A stretch of 64,000 bases of DNA. Origin: Ceratothoa steindachneri (Eukaryota > Arthropoda > Malacostraca > Isopoda > Cymothoidae). The stretch is from assembly GCA_963969495.1 (NCBI GenBank), contig OZ018331.1, positions 146,973,845-147,037,844 of the forward strand. The letters run 5' to 3'. Each line of letters begins with the position of its first letter. The stretch's first letter is position 1. The notes beneath the pieces were generated by a model. It was not told the origin of the DNA and ran no database searches. It worked only from the letters and a program-made list of their open reading frames with translations. Position numbers and translations under genes: made by a program. Positions 1 through 8,965 of the stretch are shown here, piece after piece.

Positions 1-786
1 GACCCGAAGGTTGAATGCAGTAGGGTATTCGAAATCTTCCTTTAATGGAGAGAAATAGAGCAGTAGTATGAATAAAAGGAACAAGAAAAGTGTCAAGATG
101 GAACAAATAATTTTTTATGTATTAAATAAAAGAGTACATAAGAGAGCCAACGAGGGAATCTGCCAGAAAATTTATTAAATTCAAGAGGAGAGAACGAGCT
201 TAAATTCAAACTGAGAGATTAACAAATTGCCTACCAGAGCCTTTTCGTAAATTACTTCTAAGGAACCAATCAAATGCCATAGGTTATTGACTTTTATCTT
301 ATCGGTAATTTACAAAAGAATTACAGGTCTATTTTTCACGACTGATTAAAATATGCAGAAATCCGATTCGCCATGAATTCATAGGAGCGACCTAGCAACA
401 CAAAACATCCCCAAAATAATTTTACTTTTTGTTTCTTTCATAAATGAGAATCCGAGGCTCAAAAGAAGAGAGCTTGTTCGCCACGTGTATGTGATTGCCA
501 TTCGATCATTTTCTAACCCACCCTGTTTTAATCCTTCTAAACCATCTGGAAAAAGACTCGCAGATACACATTATCCCATTAAATCCCAATGTGCAATATA
601 AATAGGATACGGAGACGATACGTTATGACTATTTTTCCTAGCAATTACCGGTTGACCCAATCTTTCCCTATTTAACATAAACTTTAAGTATAAAATATCA
701 AATTTAGAAATCCAGTAAACGAAATAACAAATTAAGCTACTTCAGAATTTCCAGCTCTTAAAATAACAATCAAGTTGAAAAATCTT

Positions 787-820
787 TCTTGAGGAAACCA
801 TCCAAAACTTTGATGGAAAA
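787..820 (+). other. Degenerate CTGAAGAT-stem-GAAA-like hairpin
   Basis: CTTGAGGAA is followed by CCATC, a 9-base loop and GATGG, then AAAAG. This has the same order as the PLE-linked hairpin seen elsewhere in the window, and a (TA)n tract begins 65 bases further on. No endonuclease relic is recognisable upstream, so membership is an inference from shape and position only. Confidence 0.3.
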
Positions 821-883
821 GTACTATTACACAACTAGCCTTTACAAATTTAAAAATTGGGCTTTGAGGCAAAATCACTAATG

Positions 884-884
<1 letters not shown>

Positions 885-977
<93 letters not shown>
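885..977. repeat. (TA)n microsatellite
   Basis: About 93 bases of TA dinucleotide with one phase slip near 956. It lies 65 bases after the degenerate hairpin at 787-820 on the plus strand, and at the 3' end of a SINE-like sequence on the minus strand. Confidence 0.95.
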
Positions 978-1185
978 AATCTTTCATGAGCGCGAAAGAA
1001 TGATGAAATAATTCCAGTATACAGCAAGAAAGAGAAAAGCAGGATAAATTTTCTTCGGAAAAAGTTATTTCCTAATTCGAAAAATAACGTACAGGGGGGG
1101 ATTCGAACCAAACACACTGAGGCAGTGAGCAATCAATTTGGTCTCAATAAACCGCCCCGTAACCCATTAGGCTACGCGGAAGACC
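978..1185 (-). mobile_element. tRNA-derived SINE candidate ending in (TA)n
   Basis: Read on the minus strand, about 1180 to 1095 resembles a tRNA head. TAGCCTAATGGGT fits a Pol III A box and GGTTCGAATCC is a perfect B box, spaced wider than in a normal tRNA. About 100 bases of unrelated body follow, including a CTTTC/GAAAG hairpin near 985-1002, and the element then runs into the (TA)n tract as if that were its 3' tail. A length near 208 bp is typical of SINEs. A tRNA pseudogene next to a microsatellite is the alternative. No second copy is in the window to prove a family. Confidence 0.5.
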
Positions 1186-1433
1186 AAAAAATCTACCGAT
1201 TAAACAAGCTTTTAAGGTACGCTTCGCAAGGTCAATCGGGACTATGAAAGAGAGAAAAATTAATTGTGTGTAAAAGAGAAATCACAATAAAACGCCACAC
1301 ATTATATGCTCATTAGCCCAGAGGACCAAAAAAGGATATTTCCTTCTCTATGTAATATTTTTGTTTAATCTTATAAACACATGGAATTAGTTGAGTACCA
1401 TCTTTCCTAATTTTTTTGATTGGCTAATTAGCA

Positions 1434-1452
1434 CATATATATATATTATATA

Positions 1453-1531
<79 letters not shown>

Positions 1532-1539
1532 GTATATAT
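1434..1539. repeat. (TA)n microsatellite, imperfect
   Basis: TA-rich tract with a few interruptions (TTTATA, TAAATA, TGTATA). Its right edge sits against the truncated 5' end of a PLE endonuclease relic. Confidence 0.95.
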
Positions 1540-1544
1540 TAAAT

Positions 1545-1830
1545 TTAGTGTTCAGTCTCCAAGAGACTGAAGGAACATAAATCCGACATCCACCGTGGAA
1601 GTCTTTTTTTTAGTTTGTTTCTTTCCATGTCAAATGAAAACTATTCAATGGCCATTGATAATGCAAAAATAATTTATAATTCTCACAATTATATACATAG
1701 GCGTCTAATTGAATCAGCTCATATCAAGAAAATCCAAACTTTAATATTTCCGATACGCAATTCAACACTATTCTCCATACCACGCCCCCTTAATTACATG
1801 GAGATTTGTACATTTGTGTGCCTCTAAATT
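1545..1830 (+). pseudogene. PLE GIY-YIG endonuclease relic, C-terminal part
   Basis: An open frame from 1555 to 1827 reads [15 protein letters not shown], then IDNAKIIYNSHN and RRLIESAHIKK. R-x-x-EHK followed by a D-x-AKII-Y segment and an R-x-hIES-x-hI segment is the pattern of GIY-YIG endonucleases of Penelope-like elements. The domain's N-terminal GIY-YIG strands are missing because the frame starts at the edge of a (TA)n tract. No reverse transcriptase precedes it. Downstream on the same strand lie the conserved hairpin (1864-1893) and another (TA)n (1971), the layout shared by the other PLE relics here. A dead fragment; the PLE assignment rests on motif recognition. Confidence 0.65.
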
Positions 1831-1863
1831 AAGCATCTTTCTGCTTTCATTATTTTGCCAGCG

Positions 1864-1893
1864 ATTAAAGATGACGGGGACCTCCGTCAAAAC
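1864..1893 (+). other. PLE-linked hairpin (stem GACGG/CCGTC)
   Basis: ATTAAAGAT, then stem GACGG, loop GGACCT, stem CCGTC, then AAAAC. Compared with the consensus CTGAAGAT-stem-GAAAC, the core has a few substitutions, including G to A where a CpG would have been, but the five-pair stem is perfect. It lies 37 bases after the endonuclease stop and 78 bases before a (TA)n tract. Confidence 0.6.
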
Positions 1894-1968
1894 CTTATTT
1901 TGCAAATAAATTACTCCTAACACTATGGTTTTTTTCCTGCATTTCCATGTACGTTACTCTACTTCTTA

Positions 1969-1970
<2 letters not shown>

Positions 1971-2032
<62 letters not shown>
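1971..2032. repeat. (TA)n microsatellite
   Basis: About 62 bases of uninterrupted AT dinucleotide, 3' of the PLE relic and its hairpin. Confidence 0.95.
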
Positions 2033-2036
<4 letters not shown>

Positions 2037-2236
2037 GAAAGAGTTAATATTCCTGAGCAAATTGCGTATATAGATATATTATTTTCATATAATATTTACT
2101 TTGCTTGAAAATGCTTCCACACCAAACCTTTTTAGGTTATTTGCTTTGCTGTTTCTTTACTATTAGTTTTATTTCTTAATATAACCAAGAAGTAGCTAAA
2201 TACTTTTGTCTTTGACCATGCCTTTGATGAGGGTCG

Positions 2237-2253
2237 CCAAAGGGTCGCTTTGG
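2237..2253 (+). other. Perfect 6-bp hairpin after TTTGATGAGG
   Basis: CCAAAG, loop GGTCG, CTTTGG, preceded by TTTGATGA and followed by AAAG. The order again recalls CTGATGA-stem-GAAA, but with extra bases between core and stem. No (TA)n follows closely. It may be the end of another retroelement or chance. Confidence 0.3.
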
Positions 2254-3529
2254 AAAGAGAAATTAAATATTAGGTGTCAAGTCACATCTCATTATTCGTC
2301 CTACTCTTTCCCCAATTATTTATAGTTTAAAAGTAATTTAACTCCATGTTAAGTTCATGAGTTTGATGTCAATCAAAATTATATTAAACGTTTGTTGAAA
2401 GCAATGATTTTGCTTCTGTCGTGGCTCGTCAAAAACTCCGAGGGTCCAATTACTACAGTTCGGTACTTTGGCTGAACGAACCTTGAATTCCGACAGAAAA
2501 TAAAAAGCATTTGCCATCTTTAATTAATTTTAATAATGCAATTATCCTATCAGTTCCAAAGACTTTTCTACTTGACTCTGCCACTCCATTAACTTCCTCT
2601 CGAAATCTTTTTACATCAAAACTTTTCCAACATTTCCTAACGATCTTGGTCAAAATAATCTCCTCCATTTTCTCCACTTTATTACAAACAATTACCAATT
2701 TCTTTGACCTCCCCTTGACCTCGTTCTGTCTTAATGATTAATCCAAATGAGGATATAAAAATGTATTATAACTTTGTTCTTTTCTTTGAGTTTTGCTTTT
2801 CTTTTATTATTTCTTTGATTCCATTTCAATGTATTTTTTATATCATTTAATTGATTGTTTTTGAATTCATACATTTGAGATGTTGTTTATTCCTTTTGAG
2901 TCGGAGGATGGAGAAGCAAATCAGTACATAGAAGAACAAAATAATTTGGCAGAGCCGTAGGAAATCTAAACTACACCTTTTGAAGCATCCTACCCGTGAG
3001 CTTTAAAGAGAGTGTCTAATCAATACATCTTAACAGTTTAATTATAGGAAAACTTCACAGCAAACACAAAGTGCAGGAGGAAACTGAAGTCAAATGAGAG
3101 GAAATTACATCCACTATGGTAATGGAAAGGTTGGTTAAGTAAACACGTTCACTATTTATCTCCATTAACAAGGTCTAGGGTTGGAATTCTTCTTGTAGAT
3201 CGCGTGGATGAGATCTTTTTTGTAGGTTGATGTGAAGGTTGGTACTTGGAGTGGAGAGATGATGGTAGCCGAGCGAGTGAGTCGTTTGAATAACAATGAT
3301 CAGCTTCTTCCCTGAGTGACCGAATGAATAGCTCACGGATGACTTGGGATTGGCAGGAGTCGCCATCATGGAATTATCAGTTAATACTGGGTGCAGCAGG
3401 AAGTCACAAAGTGGAGGTCTGACTCAAGCTGACTTCGCGGTGGTTGTCATAGATACTCGTGGTTCAGATTCCACCTTAAATTGTAGATCTCCCTTCAGAA
3501 ATAAAAATCCCGCAAAACTTGTGCAAGTT

Positions 3530-3531
<2 letters not shown>
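2254..3531. other. No recognised gene
   Basis: AT-rich sequence with only short open frames (about 80 codons or less, including an overlapping pair on both strands near 2453-2741). I see no domain, splice structure or repeat I can name. Confidence 0.5.

Positions 3532-3596
<65 letters not shown>
3532..3596. repeat. (TA)n microsatellite
   Basis: About 65 bases of TA dinucleotide. On the minus strand it lies 70 bases 3' of the PLE hairpin at 3667-3693. Confidence 0.95.
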
Positions 3597-3597
<1 letters not shown>

Positions 3598-3599
<2 letters not shown>

Positions 3600-4718
3600 T
3601 TCACATCGAATGCAAGGGCGCAGAAGATGCTCAAGTAGATATATTTATTGCAATTTTTGAAACAACGTTTCGGGCAACATGCCCATCTTCAGGTTCTAAG
3701 ATTAAAATTGTAAGAAAAAAAATTAATTATAGAATCATTAAAGTTATGAAAAGGAAAAGAATTTGAACTAAAGGTTTTAAATTGAATAAGAAAGGTGGGA
3801 TATTTTTCCTATAAAAAATTAAGGGTAAACAACTAAATTGATTAAAAGATACACAAAAAGACATACACAAATAAAATTGATAAAAAGTAATTAAAAACCC
3901 GAAAGAAATAAAAAAAGCACTAAAATGAATCAAAAGAGTGACAACCCATTTTATGAAAAAAAAATACTAAAAGGACAAACAGGCAATTAAAAATATAAAT
4001 TAATAAATCAATTCAAATAAACTAAGAAAACAGTGAGTAAAATGACCCAAAAAAAATTAAAAAAATTAAAAACTGAATGTATAAACTACAACAAATACTA
4101 ATCTGACTCAAAGGGGTAACAGTTTAAATAGTTTAAGATGGTGGAAGTCAATTAAAGGTATGAAGTAAAAGAAAAATTCAAGTGTTTAAAAATATTAACT
4201 AAACAATTAAGAATGAAGTGGTTACCAAACGGAGTGGGAGAGAGAGCCCAAAATGAGAAATTAAGTAATGTGAAAGCTAAAGGAAACCTAGGATCTATGT
4301 TAGGTGGTTGTTTGGTGTAGAGGAATAGGTTGGTAAATACACCAGGAATATATAATTAAGTAATTAGAAGGAACAGAAGAATTATCGTGGTTGAGGGTGG
4401 GGGATTTGATTTCTATAAGCAGAGATTCTAATATTCGCAGGCTGTATCCATTAGTGTTTCGGCCTATAATTTTAACATTGTTGATCGAGCAATCAGTTTT
4501 GCATGGTAGAGTGTGGTCTCTGATAGAAGACACCTCCTTCCTAGACAGGATTTCGCCAGTGCGGTGGCTTATTTCCATATGGGAGCAAAACCTCTCACAT
4601 AATGAGCGAACAGTACTGCCCATGTAAGTTCCTTGCAAACAACAAGGACAAGAAAAATGATATACGATGTGGCTGTTCATCTCGAGAGAAATCCTGTCCT
4701 TTGAGGAGAAAAAACTTC
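3598..4718 (-). pseudogene. PLE relic with GIY-YIG endonuclease
   Basis: The minus-strand frame from about 4716 to 4300 reads SKDRISLEMNSHIVYHFSC, then PCCLQGTYMGSTVRSL, CERFCSHMEISHRTG, then SSIRDHTLPC and LRILESLLIEIKSPTLN. The leading K-D-x-I residues, VY-x-F-x-C-x-x-C, Y-x-GST-x-R-x-L, R-x-x-x-H and ILES-x-x-I are the successive blocks of the GIY-YIG endonuclease of Penelope-like elements. It is nearly full length for this domain and has no internal stop. The reverse transcriptase that should precede it is absent; the frame meets a stop at the edge of a (TA)n tract. About 600 bases of A-rich 3' sequence separate it from the conserved hairpin (3667-3693) and a second (TA)n tract. A 5'-truncated dead copy. 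Confidence 0.75.
3667..3693 (-). other. PLE-linked hairpin (stem GGGC/GCCC)
   Basis: Minus strand: CCTGAAGAT, stem GGGC, loop ATGTT, stem GCCC, then GAAAC and GTTGTT. It is the cleanest copy of the shared motif and lies in the 3' part of the PLE relic, 70 bases before (TA)n. Confidence 0.8.
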
Positions 4719-4725
4719 ATATATA

Positions 4726-4808
<83 letters not shown>
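4719..4808. repeat. (TA)n microsatellite
   Basis: About 90 bases of TA dinucleotide between the endonuclease relic (left) and the 191-bp PLE terminal repeats (right), as if it had seeded or interrupted their junction. Confidence 0.95.
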
Positions 4809-4810
<2 letters not shown>

Positions 4811-5304
4811 CATTTTCTTGATACAACGTTTCGGGTGAACTTTTTCCCCATCTTCGGGTAGTGAAGTCTCCTCAAGAGAACGGTAGAGCTTGATTCCTTC
4901 GGGTCCATAATGTAAGGATATATATTGGTTAGGGCTTCTACTATGGAGCCTCAATTTAATTTTAAGGATGAATGAAAGGACGTAAAAAAGGAAATTCATT
5001 ACATCTTCTTGATACAACGTTTCGGGTGAACTTTTTCCCCATCTTCGGGTAGTGAAGTCTCCTCAAGAGAACGGTAGAGCTTGATTCCTTCGGGTCCATA
5101 ATGTAAGGATATATATTGGTTAGGGCTTCTACTATGGAGCCTCAATTTAATTTTAAGGATGAATGAAAGGACGTAAAAAAGGAAATTCATTTCATCTTCT
5201 TGATACAACGTTTCGGGTGAACTTTTCATCCATCTTCGGGTAGTGAATTCTTCTCAAGACAACGGTATAGCTCGATTCCTTCGGGACCATAATGTAAGGA
5301 GAAA
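4809..5304 (-). repeat. Tandem 191-bp PLE-type terminal repeats, 2.5 copies
   Basis: The string ATACAACGTTTCGGGTGAAC starts at 4821, 5012 and 5203, an exact 191-base period. The first two units are almost identical and the third is diverged and stops near 5300. Each unit holds, on the minus strand, CCCGAAGAT, a stem-loop and CCCGAAAC (4828-4857, 5019-5048, 5210-5239). In the third copy the loop differs but a UGAA/UUCA stem is kept. PLEs commonly carry tandemly repeated terminal regions, and the motif ties these units to the PLE relics beside them. The sequence is not the same as the 3667-3693 copy, so a different PLE lineage is likely. Confidence 0.7.
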
Positions 5305-5362
5305 TATACGTCCTTTCGTTCATCCTTCAAATTAAATTGAAGCTCCATAGGAGAAGCCCTAA

Positions 5363-5373
<11 letters not shown>
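5305..5373 (-). repeat. Inverted partial copy of the 191-bp unit
   Basis: This stretch is the reverse complement, with a few changes, of the part of the unit found at about 4915-4983 and again at 5106-5174. The third tandem copy breaks at 5304 and the sequence turns back, giving an inverted repeat with arms of about 68 bases. It ends in TATATATTGGTTAGGG in reverse, from which the next (TA)n tract could have grown. Confidence 0.7.

Positions 5374-5417
<44 letters not shown>
5367..5417. repeat. (TA)n microsatellite
   Basis: About 51 bases of TA dinucleotide directly at the end of the inverted PLE repeat arm. Confidence 0.95.
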
Positions 5418-5421
<4 letters not shown>

Positions 5422-5815
5422 AAATATATATATGTAGAGGAATTACAACATAAAGCCTCCCGGAGGGCCAAGCGGACATATAAGTTAAAGTTCCCCCCCC
5501 TCCTGTGGAGAAAGCAAGAGAATCGAGCCATATTAGGAGAGTCGTGGGAACGTTAGCCGGCGGAATAAAAGTCAAATGGCCTACATTTTTTTATCTACCT
5601 GCCGCATAAGTATTCGGAAGCGAGCCGCTGTGCCAAGGTGACCACCAAAGGCCCTTACTCAGCACTCAAAGGATCCAATTACCTACGAGATCAGGAGGCC
5701 CGTGGTTAAATCGTGAAAAAAAAAGCGGTGCCAGTCAAAAAGAACACCAAGGGTGGTGATGGTTGGTGGTGCCTCTAATTAAGAAGCCGACTTGGGCACC
5801 GCCGCGCCACCCTCA

Positions 5816-5872
5816 CCTCACCCCTCGTTCTTCCCTCTGCGGCCTCACCCATCGCTCTTCCCTCTGCGGCCT
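5816..5872. repeat. Two tandem copies of about 28 bp
   Basis: CTCACCCCTCGTTCTTCCCT and CTCACCCATCGCTCTTCCCT each continue into CTGCGGCC. The two adjacent copies differ at a couple of bases. Confidence 0.7.
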
Positions 5873-5907
5873 ATTCCCTTTTCGCTTAGATGGGGCCATC
5901 GCCAGGC

Positions 5908-5915
5908 TATAAATA
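5908..5915 (+). promoter_or_regulatory. Possible TATA box
   Basis: TATAAATA in a GC-richer setting (GGC before it, AACCCC after it). It could be a Pol II promoter of a retroelement LTR. There is no gene downstream that I can name, so this is weak. Confidence 0.25.
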
Positions 5916-6540
5916 AACCCCATAAGGAAAGAGAAAGGATTATTATTCGGTGAGAGACGATAGAGGACGAGTTCGAGAAGATCGGTCCTTCGCACAATTT
6001 CGAAATAACTTATAAACGTCACGTTTTGTACGGGTGCCATACCGAAGAATCCTTTACAGAGTTAGAAGAAGTCTGACTGGAGAAAATGTATCCCGCTCAC
6101 CCTCGAGTGACTCTCACAGTGCAAGCTCCGTAAGAGTGAGAGGAGAAGAACTAAGACCCAACGAGGTTCCATTTATTAAGTACGGTAGAAATCAAATCGT
6201 ACACCTAAAAACCAGTTGGGCACCCGGCGTTAAAGACTAGGAAACAAATAGTCCTCAAGAGCACCTAGAAGAGCACTCCTTGATCTAGAGAGCACAACAC
6301 CTCTCTTCCTCTTTTAAACGTAACAGGAGGAAAAGTTAAAATACGATTTTGACATCGCCCCCCCTCCCTCTCTCCACCTTATCTCGTGAAAAAAAAAACT
6401 CCAGCCTTTCGCCGTAGAAAAAGAAGCGCGGAAAAATCCATCTAGAGATATTCGGCAACCCCTGATCATTTCTCTCAAGTAAGTCAGAAAGACTATTTGT
6501 ATTGCTATAGTATGCGTTTATTACGGTACTCAAATTATCT

Positions 6541-7005
6541 GAAGTAGAGACAATTGTTAGTGAACCTCGTCATCTTTACTGTTAGACGAGTGAAGCTTAA
6601 ATTGGAGTTTAATGCTAATCTAAAAGAGTCACTATAAAATAACTAATCGGCAATTGGTTTGTTTACTAGAAGCCTATTTAGATTTGGACATGAATAGATT
6701 CTGTAATAGGCCCGGTTTCCAGTATGCTTATGCATGTCAAACTTATTAGGTGATTATAAATATTCTACTTTTTTGTAGTTAATTGATAAAAAAAATTTAA
6801 AATATATATTTATTTTGGGATAATTCTGGTATTTCAATGGATCCTTTACGTGTTTAACGGGCTCTCTCCTTAAAACGCATTAAACGCTGTGACACTCTCT
6901 CAAAAATAAGGTAATTAAATCCACTCAGTCAATATTGAAGTATTGTTTTCTTTCATAATTAATAGGATCAGATTGGCACTCTAAGGCAACGACAACAATA
7001 GCCCG

Positions 7006-7008
<3 letters not shown>
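6541..7008. other. No recognised feature
   Basis: AT-rich sequence without repeats or coding traces that I can identify. Confidence 0.5.

Positions 7009-7086
<78 letters not shown>
7009..7086. repeat. (TA)n microsatellite
   Basis: About 78 bases of TA dinucleotide. On the minus strand it begins 27 bases after the PLE hairpin at 7113-7146. Confidence 0.95.
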
Positions 7087-7090
<4 letters not shown>

Positions 7091-7862
7091 AATGAAAAGA
7101 TGAATCCATACACTTTCGAACTATATTTGCAAGTTCATTTTCAAGGAATAGCATGAAAATGTAGAAGACAACCTTATGTAGGGTATAAAGATACAAAGGA
7201 ACGCCCTTCACATAGTACAAACCAATGGAACAAACACAAAAACAAGAAGGAAAAATATCAAGAAAAAGAACAATAGGCAACTATTACCAGACATATGCAT
7301 TCCTGAAACGATATACACACAACAACGCCATGTATATGAGAGGAATATGGGGCGGGAAAAAAACAGAAAGAAAAACAAACATTTTAAAGGATTATGATTA
7401 AAGCGAAAACATTTAGCACTAAGAGTTAATCCTTAGCAAAAAAAAGAGACACGTGGTTGGGAAGGAGGCAATGCGAATGATATTACACTGATAAAGAGTG
7501 ACAACAGGCTGCATTATGAGGTTATTTCATTTAGCACAAGTGATTTTAAAACAGGGTCGAGGGTAAATAATCCAGGGGAAATATTTGTATTAAGTAAAAT
7601 ACCAATTAAGAAACACCCGACAATATTTATTTTTGTGAAATTATTAGTGAATTTTTCAGAATTCCAGTCAATGGGGCGGTTAATTTCAGATGAATGTTTA
7701 AATAAAGCGCTTTTATTTCACCCCCTCTAATTTTATACTTATGTTGGTAAATTCTAGTAGATAAAAGATTTACCAGTTTGCCCGAAGTAAGGTAAATTAC
7801 AAATAGAAAATTATATAGAATATACTAAACCTTTTTTTCTTGTATTATTTTGGACTAACATT
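7087..7862 (-). pseudogene. PLE relic with decayed GIY-YIG endonuclease
   Basis: The minus-strand frame from about 7862 to 7545 reads LVYSI, then SICNLPYFGQTGKSF, later KSALFKHSSEINRPIDWN, then NIVGCFLI and NISPGLFTLDP, with several stops between. VYSI-x-x-SICNLPY-x-GQTG-x-SF followed by SALF-x-H and I-D-W-N is the signature of another PLE endonuclease lineage, distinct from the relics at 1.5, 4.3, 26.8 and 57.3 kb. About 400 bases of 3' sequence lead to the shared hairpin and then (TA)n. No reverse transcriptase is visible. An old, dead copy. Confidence 0.7.
7113..7146 (-). other. PLE-linked hairpin (stem GAACT/AGTTC)
   Basis: Minus strand: CCTTGAAAAT, stem GAACT, loop of 9, stem AGTTC, then GAAAG. 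The core has drifted from CCTGAAGAT, but the five-pair stem and the GAAA are intact, and (TA)n follows 27 bases on. Confidence 0.65.
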
Positions 7863-8156
7863 TCTAACGTAATCTAACGTCGTATAAAGTAGAAAAAATT
7901 AATGTGGTATCGTCTTAATGATAATTATAATGCTTGATTCTCTATTCCTCTTATTGCTTGCCTATATATACAGTTTCATTCACAGGGTAGCGTGGCCTAG
8001 ATTCGACTCCAGGACAAATCTGTCGTGGGGATTTATTAGTTTCACACCTAAGGGCGGAGTTTTGAAAGGCTGTGTATCACAATTTGCTTACATCATCCAG
8101 CTAATCTAGCAATTCTATGACCCGATATTACAGAACTGTATTATAATTTCCTTTAG

Positions 8157-8965
8157 GTGGACCTTGTGTTTACTCAGGTGTTCCGTAGACTGCCGTCTTC
8201 TGATAATTTTATCCCGAGACGTGAATTGTTTGCTTATTCGTTTCCTCCCATTGATATATTTTTATTTGAAAAACTGTTCAACTGCAGTAAAAATAGATTC
8301 ACCTTTATTGTTTGTTTCAAGCTCCTTTGCAAAGAGCAGCTCTTTCTTAATTTCGTTATCTTTAATTAAGCAAAAATATCCAAAAAGTAGTAGTGCTTCA
8401 TTGCCTGGCAGTGTTGACTAATCCAATTGTAAACCAAATTGCTGAACCTTAAGTGTGTCACATAGGATTTCTTCAATGTCTTCGGCCATTTTGTCAACTC
8501 TTCTTTAAACAGTATTATTACTAACTGGAATCGCTTTGACAATTGTGCTTGGTGAAGGATGATGTACTACTGTACGCAAGACTTCCTCTATAGCTGGAAA
8601 AATCAGTTCTTCTCCATTTATATGAGGCTTCCCAGAAATAACGATTATTTTGAAGATATTATATGAACAAACAAGTCCATCGTTGGATTTTGGGGATCGT
8701 TTTGTTATAAAGCAGCCAATGGTATTTCTGTTGTTAATTCTGCCTCGTAATGTTTGAAGATAGGATAAATTCTATTTTTCTTTATCAGAATAAATCTTAT
8801 TTAAGTGATCAGAAAGTCCGGATGGTTTCATGGCCTCGTTAGAAAACACTTTCTCACAAAGAGGTGAACATTGGCAGTTGGTTTTCATTAGGAGAACTAA
8901 TAAATCCAACCTTCCAATATTCAACACTATATTGTCTGTATTTTTTGTTTTCAGGGGTTTTCAGA
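8157..8965 (-). pseudogene. hAT-type (ZBED5-like) transposase relic with BED finger
   Basis: Read on the minus strand across three frames. It begins with KKYRQYSVEYWKVGF, then LCEKVFSNEAMKPSGLSDHL followed by NKIYSDK, which is the BED zinc-finger block (C, paired H) of ZBED5/FAM200-type proteins. Then come VDKMAEDIEEILCDTL, FGLQLDQ-like residues (a stop replaces one) and STLPGNEALLL, followed by NEIKKELLFAK. The order matches the start of the hAT-like catalytic region with its LQLDES-type motif, but frameshifts and stops break it. The C-terminal half, including the dimerisation region, is missing beyond 8157. Domesticated ZBED genes exist, but this copy is clearly dead. Confidence 0.65.

Larger units (their letters stand above)
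5418..6540. other. GC-richer segment of unknown origin
   Basis: Base composition rises clearly above the surroundings. It contains a duplicated stretch (5816-5872), a TATAAATA box and a 68-codon plus-strand frame (6034-6240) rich in R and S, with no domain I recognise. An LTR or other mobile-element piece is plausible, but I could not find matching terminal repeats. Confidence 0.35.

Noticed and set aside
1551..1571. Perfect 9-bp hairpin TTCAGTCTC/GAGACTGAA
   Set aside because: It overlaps the start of the PLE endonuclease frame coding SKRLKE, so it is probably fortuitous.
884..5531. Open frames of YIYIYI repeats across (TA)n tracts
   Set aside because: TATATA has no stop in two phases, so these frames are artefacts of the microsatellite.
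7985..8015. B-box-like GATTCGACTCC after GTAGCGTGGCC
   Set aside because: The A and B boxes would be too close together for a tRNA or SINE promoter.
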